Source: Bacteroidales bacterium
GTDB taxonomy: Bacteria > Bacteroidota > Bacteroidia > Bacteroidales > UBA932
DNA length: 57,003 bases
Direction of reading: 5' to 3'
Assembly: GCA_024401855.1 (NCBI GenBank)
Contig: JAKSKH010000013.1
Coordinates: 1-57,003, forward strand
Of the stretch, positions 38,901 to 47,740 are shown piece by piece. How positions within the stretch are numbered: the first letter of the stretch is position 1; each line of letters opens with the position of its first letter. Under the pieces are notes generated by a model. The model worked only from the letters and a program-made list of their open reading frames with translations, was not told where the DNA came from and did no database searches. A program made the translations under genes and the position numbers.

Positions 38901-40548
38901 TATATGAATCTTTCAGGGAAACAGTCTTGTTGAAGACAGTTTTCTCATCGTTGCTGTCCTTGTCCATGATGTAGTATCCCGTACGCTCGAACTGCACGGC
39001 GATTCCGGACTTGTCTTCAACGAGGGCAGGTTCTGCATATCCTTCACCGACCACAAGGGAATCCGGATTGAGGAAATCCTTGTAATCCTTGTCTTCGGGG
39101 ACCTGACTCATGTCCGCAAGAGTGAACAGACGGTCATAATTCCTGAGCTCAATCTTCCTGGCATGCTCGCAGCTTACCCAATGAATGGTTCCCTTGACGG
39201 AACGCCACTCACCGGATCCGGGCTTGGTGGAAGGATCATAGGTACACTTCAACTCTACCACATTGCCGGCCTCGTCCTTAACGACCTCGTTGCACTTGAT
39301 GATGTATGTATACTTAAGGCGCACCTCTCCGTCAGGCTTGAGCCTGAAGAACTTATGAGGAGCATCCTCCATAAAGTCCGCGCGGTCTATGAAAAGCGAC
39401 CCGGTGAAAGGAACCTTCCTGCCTGCGCCTTCCGGCTCGGCGGGATTGAGAGGACAGTCATACCACTCGACCTGTCCTTCAGGCCAGTTCGTCAATGTAA
39501 GCTTCACAGGATCCTGGACAACCATATACCTGTTCGCACGGGCATTGAGGTCCTGGCGTACGCACCATTCGAGAAGCTGTATGTCCATGAGCTGGTCACG
39601 CTTGCTCACACCTATCTTGTCACAGAACATCTTGAGGGCCTCAGGCGTGTATCCCCTCCTGCGCACACCGCAGAGCGTAGGCATGCGGGGATCGTCCCAA
39701 CCTGCAACATAGCCCTTCTGCACCAGTTCGAGAAGCTTGCGCTTGCTCATGAGAGTATATGTGAGGTTCAGACGGGCGAACTCATACTGGTGGCTGGGAT
39801 AGATGCCGAGTGTCTGTATGAACCAGTCATAAAGCGGACGGTGGACATCAAACTCCAGAGTACAGATTGAATGGGTTATATTCTCTATGGAGTCACACTG
39901 GCCGTGAGTGTAGTCATACATCGGATAAATGCACCACTTGTCTCCGGTGCGGTGATGGGAAGCATGTTTTATGCGGTACAGGAGAGGGTCACGGAAAAAC
40001 ATGTTGGGATGCGCCATATCGATCTTTGCGCGGAGCACCTTCTCCCCTTCCGCGTACTTTCCGTCCCTCATCTCCCTGAACAGCTTCAGGTTCTCTTCAG
40101 GAGTACGGTCACGGTAAGGGCTGTTTGTTCCGGGTGTCTCCACGGTTCCGCGTCCTTTTGATATCTCCTCCTGGGACTGATCGTCCACATAGGCAAGACC
40201 ACGCATGATAAGCTGCTCCGCCCACTCATAAAGCTGGTCAAAGTAATCGGAGGCATAGCATTCCTTCTCCCACTTGAAACCAAGCCACTTTATGTCCTCC
40301 TTGATGGAGTCCACGTATTCGACATCCTCCTTTACAGGGTTGGTGTCATCATATCTGAGGTTGGTCTTGCCGCCATATTTCTGGGCAAGGCCGAAATTTA
40401 TGCAGAGTGATTTTGCATGCCCAAGATGAAGGTATCCATTGGGCTCCGGAGGAAAACGGGTCAGTATGGAACTGACCTTTCCGGATTTCAAATCATCTTC
40501 AATTATCTCTTCGAGAAAATTCAGCTTCTTAGATTCTTCCATATACAT
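38890..40548 (-). CDS. glnS: Glutaminyl-tRNA synthetase
   Basis: A 552-residue class I aminoacyl-tRNA synthetase. The HIGH-type motif is PPEPNGYLHLGHAK, followed by NLRYDDTNP, and the KMSKS motif is LMSKRKLLELV. These, and the two C-terminal beta-barrels, fit GlnRS rather than GluRS. It charges tRNA-Gln directly, so this organism does not depend on the amidotransferase route for Gln. Two in-frame ATGs, at 40548 and 40542, are equally plausible. A terminator-like hairpin of the upstream gene lies just before it. Confidence 0.95.
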   Translation of the reverse strand: MYMEESKKLNFLEEIIEDDLKSGKVSSILTRFPPEPNGYLHLGHAKSLCINFGLAQKYGGKTNLRYDDTNPVKEDVEYVDSIKEDIKWLGFKWEKECYASDYFDQLYEWAEQLIMRGLAYVDDQSQEEISKGRGTVETPGTNSPYRDRTPEENLKLFREMRDGKYAEGEKVLRAKIDMAHPNMFFRDPLLYRIKHASHHRTGDKWCIYPMYDYTHGQCDSIENITHSICTLEFDVHRPLYDWFIQTLGIYPSHQYEFARLNLTYTLMSKRKLLELVQKGYVAGWDDPRMPTLCGVRRRGYTPEALKMFCDKIGVSKRDQLMDIQLLEWCVRQDLNARANRYMVVQDPVKLTLTNWPEGQVEWYDCPLNPAEPEGAGRKVPFTGSLFIDRADFMEDAPHKFFRLKPDGEVRLKYTYIIKCNEVVKDEAGNVVELKCTYDPSTKPGSGEWRSVKGTIHWVSCEHARKIELRNYDRLFTLADMSQVPEDKDYKDFLNPDSLVVGEGYAEPALVEDKSGIAVQFERTGYYIMDKDSNDEKTVFNKTVSLKDSYKPE

Positions 40549-40559
40549 TGAAATAAAAA

Positions 40560-40592
40560 TTGATTGTGTCCCCGTAGCGGGAACACAATCAA
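40560..40592 (-). terminator. Terminator of the HMA gene
   Basis: A 14-bp stem (40560-40573 with 40579-40592, one G-T pair) around the loop GTAGC, followed on the minus strand by TTTTTATTT. A strong rho-independent terminator, directly before glnS. Confidence 0.82.
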
Positions 40593-40615
40593 CAAATTTA
40601 CAAAAAATCGTAAAA

Positions 40616-40918
40616 CTACAATGCTTTGTCTTCCACAACTTTGGCCTTATAGCCCAGTTTTCTTATCGCGTCTCCGAGTTTGAGAGTGTCAGTTTTGGCG
40701 GGATTATAGACTATTGTCACGCTTTTGTCGGAAAGTTCGGCCTTCAAATCCTCCACTCCTTTTTCGAAAGAGACGTTCTCAACCACCTTTTTCACACAAT
40801 TCTTGCAATCCATCGCTGCATGGAACTTGACCTGCCTGAGGGCAGTCTTCGGTCTCGCGGCTGTAAAAAGCAGCACGCATACGGCGAAAGCCGCAAATAC
40901 AACTGATATTCTTTTCAT
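40616..40918 (-). CDS. Exported heavy-metal-associated (HMA) domain protein
   Basis: A 100-residue protein with an N-terminal signal or membrane segment (about residues 1-20) and one HMA fold, in which the metal site is AMDCKNCVKKV (CxxC). The fold continues with GVEDLKAELSDKSVTIVY and ends KLGYKAKVVED. Proteins of this type bind copper, zinc or mercury. It follows the TonB receptor gene closely and is probably cotranscribed, so it may accept a metal from the receptor. An ATG three codons upstream (40927) is also possible. Confidence 0.88.
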   Translation of the reverse strand: MKRISVVFAAFAVCVLLFTAARPKTALRQVKFHAAMDCKNCVKKVVENVSFEKGVEDLKAELSDKSVTIVYNPAKTDTLKLGDAIRKLGYKAKVVEDKAL

Positions 40919-40930
40919 ATATGCCATAAA

Positions 40931-42952
40931 TTATTTTTCCGTTTTCCAAATCGTTATCCTTATACCGGCGTACAGCCTGATCCCCATAAGCGGTCCCCAC
41001 ACGCAACTTGCATCAAAACTGCCCGAGAACGGATCGGATGCATTGATAACGGGGTTCTTCTGGCGGTAATTGGTCAGGTTCTCCCCTCCCGCATAAATGT
41101 CAAAGCCCTTGAATCTCCTGGTCACCTGCGCATAAAGCAGAGGATAGGAAGGAGTATAGCCATTAGAATACATTCCGTTCAGTCCCTTCATGAAATCCCA
41201 AACCCTGCACGGACCGTTGAGAGATGCCGTAAAATCAAATATCCACCTGTTGAGCCTTGCGGCATACTGAAGGTTCAGGACAGCCTTATATCTGCTGGTC
41301 ATAGGCTTGATGTCGGACTGTTGCCACCTGAGTGTCTGGCGGGCATCGGTAAAACGCCCGGTCAGAGTAGCGGTGAATCCCCTGAAGAGTTCGGAGGAGA
41401 AATCAAGCTGGAAGTTGTTGGTATAAGACTTTGAGCCCTCTCCCATGGTGTAGAAAGCAATTGCATCTGCTCTGTAATCGACCAGCATCTGCTCCCTGAA
41501 ACTGGTTGAGAACCAGTCAAAGCTCAAGTATGTTTTCTTTTCTTCACCGCACGGCAGATACCATGTCAGGTTTGCTCCATATGTCCAGGAATCTTCAAGC
41601 GGGTGACTCAGGTAATCCCCTTCCAGGCTTTTGGATGTGGACAGCACACCGATATTGTCCGTCAACGGAGTGCTGTACCTGATTCCACGGCCTCCGTTCG
41701 CACGGAATACCAGTTGCTCGACGGGTGTCCATTTAACGGTTACCCTCGGACTGAACCGGAAGCCCCCGTCCAGGTAATAATCGCCTCTCACACCTATGAT
41801 GGCTGAGAAACGGTCCCCGTCCCTGAAAGTATATTCACCGAAGACTCCCGTATCGCTCAACACGCTCCTCCTGGAATACGGGGTGCAGAAAGCCTCATCA
41901 TATACATCCAGCATTTCGCTCAGGCCGAGTGTGAAATGATGGTTTTCATTATCCTGGTCCTGATACAGAAGGTTCACGAAAGCGCTGTGCTGCCCTGCAT
42001 CATAATTACGGAAGGAGACTTTCGAGTTCATGTTCTGATACGTGTAATCGGTAACCAGAGCCACATTTCTGGTATTGTCGGCGTTCAGGGGAATTCCAAG
42101 CTTAAGGTATCCGCCCAGAGACCTGTCCAGAATGTCAGCCTTCCACCTGTCCGGGCCCAGACTTTCCATTTGACCGCCGTTACGCCTGTCCTGTATGGCC
42201 CTGACACCGAAACGCAGCTGCACACCGTCCTGTCCGAAATACAGCCATCTGTTGGAAAGATTGAACTGCAGCTGCCGCGGGTCATCCATAAAACCGTCGC
42301 CGTTCATGTCCATGCTCTTGAAATTCCCGTCAACGTGAGCTAGAATCACGGTGCTCCAGGTTGAAAGTTCATCAAGCTGCAGGGAAGAAATGACATTAAG
42401 GTCACACTTGCTGTCATTCATGGCGGAAGCCTGTACATACAGGGGTTTCTCATCTGTGGGCTTGCGGTGCTCCAGATTGATCTGTCCGGTCATGGATTCC
42501 ACTCCGTTGATGACAGAGGTAACCCCTTTGGCTATCTGTATGCTCTCCAGCCACTGTCCCGGAACCAGGTTCAGACCGAACGGAGCGCTGAGTCCGCGCA
42601 TGACCGGACGGTTTTCGTCAAGCATCTGAGTATATATCCCGCTCTGGCCGAGAAGGCGGATCTGACGTGCCCCCGTGACAGCGTCGGAATAACCGACCGA
42701 AACGCTGGCGGAATTCTCGAAACTTTCCGCAAGATTGCAGCATGCCATCTTGCAGAGGCCGGCGGCGCTGATGACTTCCGTACGTATGTCCTTGCCCCGG
42801 GAAAGATAGTTCGTACTCTGCCGCCCTGTAAACACAGTTGCAGCCAGAGTATCCTTCCGCTCCCCGTAGATTCCCGTAGTGTCAGCTTCCTGGGAAAAAG
42901 CACGGACTGCGCACATCAAAGTGAACAATATTATCGACGCAGCTCTTTTCAT
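40931..42952 (-). CDS. TonB-dependent receptor, probable metal uptake
   Basis: A 673-residue outer-membrane receptor. After the signal peptide (ending AFSQ) comes a plug with SRGKDIRTEVISAAGLCKMACCNLAESF, split here around residues 52-79, then IRLLGQSGIYTQMLDENRP and VKGVTSVINGVESMTGQINLE-type motifs, followed by a large beta-barrel. The plug has CKMACC, a cysteine cluster that could hold a metal. Its downstream partner is the HMA domain protein, a pairing seen in Bacteroidota. The GTG-like and TTG starts upstream were rejected in favour of the ATG at 42952, which is six bases from the -7 box. Confidence 0.9.
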   Translation of the reverse strand: MKRAASIILFTLMCAVRAFSQEADTTGIYGERKDTLAATVFTGRQSTNYLSRGKDIRTEVISAAGLCKMACCNLAESFENSASVSVGYSDAVTGARQIRLLGQSGIYTQMLDENRPVMRGLSAPFGLNLVPGQWLESIQIAKGVTSVINGVESMTGQINLEHRKPTDEKPLYVQASAMNDSKCDLNVISSLQLDELSTWSTVILAHVDGNFKSMDMNGDGFMDDPRQLQFNLSNRWLYFGQDGVQLRFGVRAIQDRRNGGQMESLGPDRWKADILDRSLGGYLKLGIPLNADNTRNVALVTDYTYQNMNSKVSFRNYDAGQHSAFVNLLYQDQDNENHHFTLGLSEMLDVYDEAFCTPYSRRSVLSDTGVFGEYTFRDGDRFSAIIGVRGDYYLDGGFRFSPRVTVKWTPVEQLVFRANGGRGIRYSTPLTDNIGVLSTSKSLEGDYLSHPLEDSWTYGANLTWYLPCGEEKKTYLSFDWFSTSFREQMLVDYRADAIAFYTMGEGSKSYTNNFQLDFSSELFRGFTATLTGRFTDARQTLRWQQSDIKPMTSRYKAVLNLQYAARLNRWIFDFTASLNGPCRVWDFMKGLNGMYSNGYTPSYPLLYAQVTRRFKGFDIYAGGENLTNYRQKNPVINASDPFSGSFDASCVWGPLMGIRLYAGIRITIWKTEK

Positions 42953-42958
42953 CCGGAC

Positions 42959-42966
42959 CAAAATTA
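42959..42966 (-). promoter_or_regulatory. -7 box of the TonB receptor gene
   Basis: Minus strand TAATTTTG, ending six bases before the ATG at 42952, so the transcript may have almost no leader. Confidence 0.55.
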
Positions 42967-42978
42967 GAAATTAATGCC

Positions 42979-42986
42979 TATTTTTG
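42979..42986 (+). promoter_or_regulatory. -7 box of yicC
   Basis: TATTTTTG, about 18 nt before the ATG at 43005. Confidence 0.55.
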
Positions 42987-43004
42987 CAGGACCAATACCA
43001 ACAA

Positions 43005-43895
43005 ATGATGATAAAGTCCATGACCGGATACGGAAAGGCCAGCGCAGAACTTTCCAACGGAAAAATCACAGTTGAAATACGTTCGATCAACGGCAAGAAC
43101 GCCGACATCAGCATTAAATCATACCTCCTTCCGAAAGACAGGGAAATGGAACTGAGGAAGAAACTCTCAGAAAGCCTTCAGAGAGGAACCATAGATTTCT
43201 TCATGACATGGGAGCCCAATGCCGCGGAGTCCGCAAGGAAAATCAACATGGACCTGGCCCTCGAATATTACCGGCAGGTCTGTGCCCTTGGAAAGGAAAT
43301 CGGTGCGGAGAGCCTGAATGCCCAGGACCCCAACCAACTGCTGGCAACCATTCTCAGAATGCCGGACGTAATGGATTCGGGCAAACAGGAAGTCATCAAC
43401 GAAGACAACTGGCCGGCAGTTTCGGCGGCCATCGATGAGGCGGTAAGGAAAATATGCGATTACAGGGAGACCGAGGGAAAGGCGCTCTATGAAGATGTCA
43501 CCTCACGCGTCAGGACTATCCTTGACCTGTATGACGAGGTTGAGGGGTTTGAGGCTGAGCGCATCTGTGCGGCGAGGGAACGGATAAGCAAGGCGGCCGA
43601 GGACCTCAGGGTGAAGCTCGACCCGGAGAGATTCGAGCAGGAAATGATTTTCTACCTTGAAAAACTGGACATCAACGAAGAGAAAGTCCGCCTGCGCCAG
43701 CATTGCAGATACTTCATGGACACAATAGACAACGACCCCTGTCCCGGAAAGAAGCTGGGCTTCATAATTCAGGAAATGGGCCGTGAAATCAACACCACCG
43801 GAAGCAAGGCGAACCATGCCGGAATCCAGAAGTGTGTCGTGAAGATGAAGGATGAGCTGGAAAAAATCAGGGAACAGTCAATGAATATACTGTAA
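43005..43895 (+). CDS. YicC family endoribonuclease-like protein
   Basis: A 296-residue YicC/YloC protein. It opens with the diagnostic MTGYGKA and EIRSINGK, has RGTIDFFMTWE, and its C-terminal DUF1732 domain includes EEKVRLRQHCRYF, KKLGFIIQEMGREINTTGSKA. Members act as endoribonucleases or stress-related RNA factors in bacteria. The start at 43005 (ATGATG) was chosen; TTG starts further up are unlikely. Confidence 0.93.
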   Translation: MMIKSMTGYGKASAELSNGKITVEIRSINGKNADISIKSYLLPKDREMELRKKLSESLQRGTIDFFMTWEPNAAESARKINMDLALEYYRQVCALGKEIGAESLNAQDPNQLLATILRMPDVMDSGKQEVINEDNWPAVSAAIDEAVRKICDYRETEGKALYEDVTSRVRTILDLYDEVEGFEAERICAARERISKAAEDLRVKLDPERFEQEMIFYLEKLDINEEKVRLRQHCRYFMDTIDNDPCPGKKLGFIIQEMGREINTTGSKANHAGIQKCVVKMKDELEKIREQSMNIL

Positions 43896-43910
43896 CCCTG
43901 ATTGTCCTGC

Positions 43911-44411
43911 CTACAATTCAATTACATCCATACCCTGCTCCTCCGCCTGGTCGGGGGAACGCTTTGATTTCCTGGCCGGCTGCTCCGGAGCCTTGGGAGC
44001 CTTGAACTTTACTACGTCGTTCACGAACTTGTCGTATTCGTTCTCGCTTATCATCTTGAATGAGCCGTTGACCCGGGCTCCCATCTCAACCTGGAACTTC
44101 CGCACATAGATGTTCCCTTCAACGCAGGAGTTGCTCTTGAGGGAGAGCACATCACGTATATAGAGGTCCCCCTTCATCTTTCCCCAGAAATCAGTATTGG
44201 AGCACAACATCGCTCCGGAAAGGGAGGCACTCTCCCCCACAACAACCTTACCGGCAGAATGAAGAGTACCGTGAACCTCACCGTCAACCCTTATGTCGTT
44301 CCTCGCCGAAAGGTCTCCGTTGAGAACCGCACCTTCGGCTATTCTGCTGACCTCATTCACATTGACGATGATGTCAGATACAACTTTCTTTTTAAACAAG
44401 TCCTTTTCCAT
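43911..44411 (-). CDS. Bactofilin (polymer-forming cytoskeletal protein)
   Basis: A 166-residue bactofilin. The beta-helix core (about residues 20-120) has repeats such as [44 protein letters not shown] and ARVNGSFK. The N-terminus is short and basic, and the C-terminus is a Pro/Lys-rich tail ([14 protein letters not shown]). Bactofilins polymerise at the membrane and shape the cell or position partners. The start overlaps the secA stop by 20 nt, so it is read with secA. Confidence 0.92.
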   Translation of the reverse strand: MEKDLFKKKVVSDIIVNVNEVSRIAEGAVLNGDLSARNDIRVDGEVHGTLHSAGKVVVGESASLSGAMLCSNTDFWGKMKGDLYIRDVLSLKSNSCVEGNIYVRKFQVEMGARVNGSFKMISENEYDKFVNDVVKFKAPKAPEQPARKSKRSPDQAEEQGMDVIEL

Positions 44412-47400
44412 GGCAATTCTTGTATTTTAAACCGCTGCCGCAAGGGCACGGATCGTTTCTTCCAACATGTTTCTCAACCTTTACCGGTCCTCTTGACTGA
44501 GGTTCCCCGTTGGTGGTGAGGTCCGAATGCTGAGTCCGCATCTGGCTCATGTCCGTTCTGCGCTGCGCCGCTCTCTGAGGCTGGTCGTTTGCGTCACGAA
44601 GGGGCACAAAGGCCTTGAAGAGGAAGGACAGCACATCCCTGTTGAGCGACTCGAGCATCTGCGCGAACAGATTGTAACTCTCCAGCTTATAAACGACAAC
44701 AGGGTCCTTCTGCTCGTAAGAAGCGTTCTGCACGCTCTGTTTCAGGTCATCCATCTCACGGAGATGTTCTTTCCAGTGTTCGTCTATCTGATAGAGGATT
44801 ATATTCTTGCTGAGAGTCTTTGCAATTTCCCTGCCATCGGAGTTGTAAGCCTTTTCCAGATTGACGGAGAGGTTAATCTGCTTGCGGCCGTCGGCAACCG
44901 GGATGGCAATGTTCTGATACATGCTGCCCTGTTTTTCGAACACCTGCCTGATGATGGGATTGAGTTTCTCCACCAGGGCATCCATACGGCGCCTGTACAC
45001 TTCCTGCATATGTTCGCAAAGTCTGTCAACCAGTTCGTTCGTGCGTGCCTTTTCAAAGAATGCGGCATCCATTCCGGAATCTATGGAGAGTTCCGCCATC
45101 AGGGTCTCCTCGAAATCCTCAAAAGGCATCCCCTTCGAGCGGTCCACTATGAGGGAAGCCGTATCGACCATCATGTTCTGGAGGTCAATCTCAATCTTCT
45201 CTCCGGAAATGGCATTGCGGCGACGGCTGTAAATGGCCTCGCGCTGATAATTCATGACATCATCATACTCGAGCAGACGCTTGCGGACTCCGAAGTTATT
45301 CTCCTCCACCTTCTTCTGAGCCTTCTCGATAGCGCTTGAAAGCATGGAGCTTTCCAGAGCCTCGTCGTCCTGCATTCCAAGCCTGTCCACCATTCCGGCA
45401 ATACGCTCGGAACCGAACAGACGCATGAGCTTGTCTTCAAGAGACACGTAGAACGTAGAGGAACCGGGATCACCCTGACGTCCGGCACGTCCGCGCAGCT
45501 GACGGTCCACACGGCGGCTGTCGTGCCGCTCCGTTCCGATGATGGCAAGGCCTCCGGCATCCTTGACCTCCTTGGAGAGCTTGATATCGGTACCTCGACC
45601 CGCCATGTTGGTGGCGATGGTCACTGTGGAGCTCTGACCGGCCTGCGCAACAATCTCGGCTTCCCTCGCATGCTCCTTGGCATTGAGGACATTATGCTTG
45701 ATTCCACGAATGCGGAGCATACGGCTGAGCAGCTCGGAGGTCTCCACATCGGTGGTTCCGACCAGCACCGGCCTGCCCTCACCGGACAACTGCACTATGC
45801 GCTCGATGACTGCGTTGTACTTGGCCTTCTTGGTCTTGTAGATGAGGTCGTCCTGATCGTCACGGAGAACCGGACGGTTGGTGGGGATGACCATCACGTC
45901 AAGCTTATATATGCTCCAGAACTCCCCGGCCTCGGTCTCGGCAGTACCTGTCATTCCGGAAAGCTTGTGATACATGCGGAAATAGTTCTGCAGCGTGATG
46001 GTGGCGAAAGTCTGCGTGGCACCCTCAACCTTCACATTCTCCTTGGCCTCCACAGCCTGATGCAGTCCGTCACTCCAGCGGCGTCCTTCCATGATACGTC
46101 CCGTAGACTCATCCACAATCTTGATCTTGCCGTCCATGATGACGTAATCGACATCCTTCTCGAACATGGTATAGGCCTTCAGAAGCTGGATGACCGTATG
46201 GACACGCTCACTCTTGGTGGAGAACTCCGCCATGAGTTCATCCTTCTTCTTCTGTTTCTCGGCAAGCGTCAGGCCGGAATGCTCTATTTCCGCCGTCTGC
46301 GAGCCAACGTCAGGAAGGACAAAGAAGTTGTCGTTGCCCACCGACCTTGCAAGCATGTCATGCCCCTTGTCGGTCATATCGACGGAATGAAGCTGCTCAT
46401 TGATAACGAAGTAAAGCGGGTCGGTCACAACCGGCATCTCCTTCTCGTTGTCCTGCATATAATAGTTCTCCACTTTCTGGAGAAGGACCTTCATACCCTG
46501 TTCTGAAAGGAATTTGATGAGAGGCTGATACTTGGGAAGTCCCTTGTGGGCACGAAGCAGCAGCTTGCCTCCCTCCTTCTCATCTCCGGAAGCGATAAGT
46601 TTCTTCGCCTCGTTGAGCGTCTGGTTCACCAGCGTGCGCTGGGCCTGATAGAGGGTTTCGACATAGGGCCTGTATTCAGTGAACTGGGCGTCGTCTTCGT
46701 CGCGGGCAACAGGTCCGCTGATTATGAGAGGGGTTCTGGCATCGTCTATAAGAACGGAGTCAACTTCGTCCACAATGGCGAAATGGTGCTTGCGCTGCAC
46801 CAGGTCATCCTGATTGACAGCCATGTTGTCCCTGAGGTAATCGAAACCGAACTCATTGTTGGTTCCGAAAGTGATATCACAGTTATACGCCCTGCGACGT
46901 GCTTCAGTATTCGGATCATGCTTGTCTATGCAGTCCACGGAAAGGCCGTGGAACATATAGAGAGGACCCATCCACTCCGAGTCACGCTTGGACAGGTAAT
47001 CGTTGACCGTGACCATATGGACACCCTTGCCTGCAAGAGCGTTCAGGAATACCGGGAGCGTGGCCACCAGGGTCTTTCCCTCTCCGGTCGCCATCTCGGC
47101 AATCTTTCCCTGATGAAGGGCGATACCTCCGATGAGCTGAACGTCATAATGCACCATGTCCCAGGTGATTTCGTTCCCACCGGCCACCCAATGGTTGCGG
47201 TAAACCGCCTTGTCTCCTTCAATGCTCACGAAATCGTGTCCGGCGCTGAGGTCCCGGTCAAACTGGGTCGCGGTGACTTCTATTGTTTCGTTCTGCGCGA
47301 AACGGCGTGCAGTTGACTTTATGATTGCAAACGCCTCGGGAAGTATTTCGTCCAGAGCCTTTTCAATTGCATCGTCCTCATCTTTCACCAACTTGTCGGA

Positions 47401-47664
47401 CTCTCCCGCGAGTTTCTCCTTCTCGGATACAGGTATATCCTTTTCAAGTTCCTCCCTTATCTCGGCTATGCGCTTTTCGAAGGGCTCCTCCACCTTTGAG
47501 AGCTTGTCCCTCAAGGCCGCGGAGCGAGCTCTGAGTCCGTCATTGTCCAGAGCATCAATCTGCGGATATATTGCAAGGACCTTCTGCAAGGTTGGTTTCA
47601 CAGCCTTGTAATCACGCTCCGCCTTGGAACCGAACAACGCCTTTATTACATCTGCTAATGCCAT
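44392..47664 (-). CDS. secA: Preprotein translocase ATPase SecA
   Basis: A 1090-residue SecA, about 190 longer than the E. coli protein, as is common in Bacteroidota. Walker A is MATGEGKTL, with [13 protein letters not shown] and [20 protein letters not shown]; the second helicase lobe has [11 protein letters not shown] and [13 protein letters not shown] plus [14 protein letters not shown]. The C-terminal SEC-C zinc motif is [17 protein letters not shown]. It drives protein export through SecYEG. The transcript starts from a promoter 30 nt upstream. Confidence 0.96.
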   Translation of the reverse strand: MALADVIKALFGSKAERDYKAVKPTLQKVLAIYPQIDALDNDGLRARSAALRDKLSKVEEPFEKRIAEIREELEKDIPVSEKEKLAGESDKLVKDEDDAIEKALDEILPEAFAIIKSTARRFAQNETIEVTATQFDRDLSAGHDFVSIEGDKAVYRNHWVAGGNEITWDMVHYDVQLIGGIALHQGKIAEMATGEGKTLVATLPVFLNALAGKGVHMVTVNDYLSKRDSEWMGPLYMFHGLSVDCIDKHDPNTEARRRAYNCDITFGTNNEFGFDYLRDNMAVNQDDLVQRKHHFAIVDEVDSVLIDDARTPLIISGPVARDEDDAQFTEYRPYVETLYQAQRTLVNQTLNEAKKLIASGDEKEGGKLLLRAHKGLPKYQPLIKFLSEQGMKVLLQKVENYYMQDNEKEMPVVTDPLYFVINEQLHSVDMTDKGHDMLARSVGNDNFFVLPDVGSQTAEIEHSGLTLAEKQKKKDELMAEFSTKSERVHTVIQLLKAYTMFEKDVDYVIMDGKIKIVDESTGRIMEGRRWSDGLHQAVEAKENVKVEGATQTFATITLQNYFRMYHKLSGMTGTAETEAGEFWSIYKLDVMVIPTNRPVLRDDQDDLIYKTKKAKYNAVIERIVQLSGEGRPVLVGTTDVETSELLSRMLRIRGIKHNVLNAKEHAREAEIVAQAGQSSTVTIATNMAGRGTDIKLSKEVKDAGGLAIIGTERHDSRRVDRQLRGRAGRQGDPGSSTFYVSLEDKLMRLFGSERIAGMVDRLGMQDDEALESSMLSSAIEKAQKKVEENNFGVRKRLLEYDDVMNYQREAIYSRRRNAISGEKIEIDLQNMMVDTASLIVDRSKGMPFEDFEETLMAELSIDSGMDAAFFEKARTNELVDRLCEHMQEVYRRRMDALVEKLNPIIRQVFEKQGSMYQNIAIPVADGRKQINLSVNLEKAYNSDGREIAKTLSKNIILYQIDEHWKEHLREMDDLKQSVQNASYEQKDPVVVYKLESYNLFAQMLESLNRDVLSFLFKAFVPLRDANDQPQRAAQRRTDMSQMRTQHSDLTTNGEPQSRGPVKVEKHVGRNDPCPCGSGLKYKNCHGKGLV

Positions 47665-47693
47665 AATACTATTCTCTGCGATATTAAAACTTA

Positions 47694-47701
47694 CAAATAT
47701 A
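47694..47701 (-). promoter_or_regulatory. -7 box of secA
   Basis: Minus strand TATATTTG, 29 nt before the secA ATG at 47664. Confidence 0.55.
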
Positions 47702-47725
47702 GTAAAAAATGCGTAGTAATTTTAT

Positions 47726-47733
47726 TACATTTG
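47726..47733 (+). promoter_or_regulatory. -7 box of the GH2 gene
   Basis: TACATTTG, ending seven bases before the ATG at 47741; the mRNA leader would be very short. Confidence 0.55.
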
Positions 47734-47740
47734 TAAACTT

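Noticed and set aside
42952-42961. A TTG start three codons upstream for the TonB receptor
   Set aside because: It lies in the promoter; the ATG at 42952 gives a normal signal peptide.
45523-46506. A 327-residue frame on the plus strand over secA
   Set aside because: It is antisense to a well-conserved gene, and its protein has no recognisable features.
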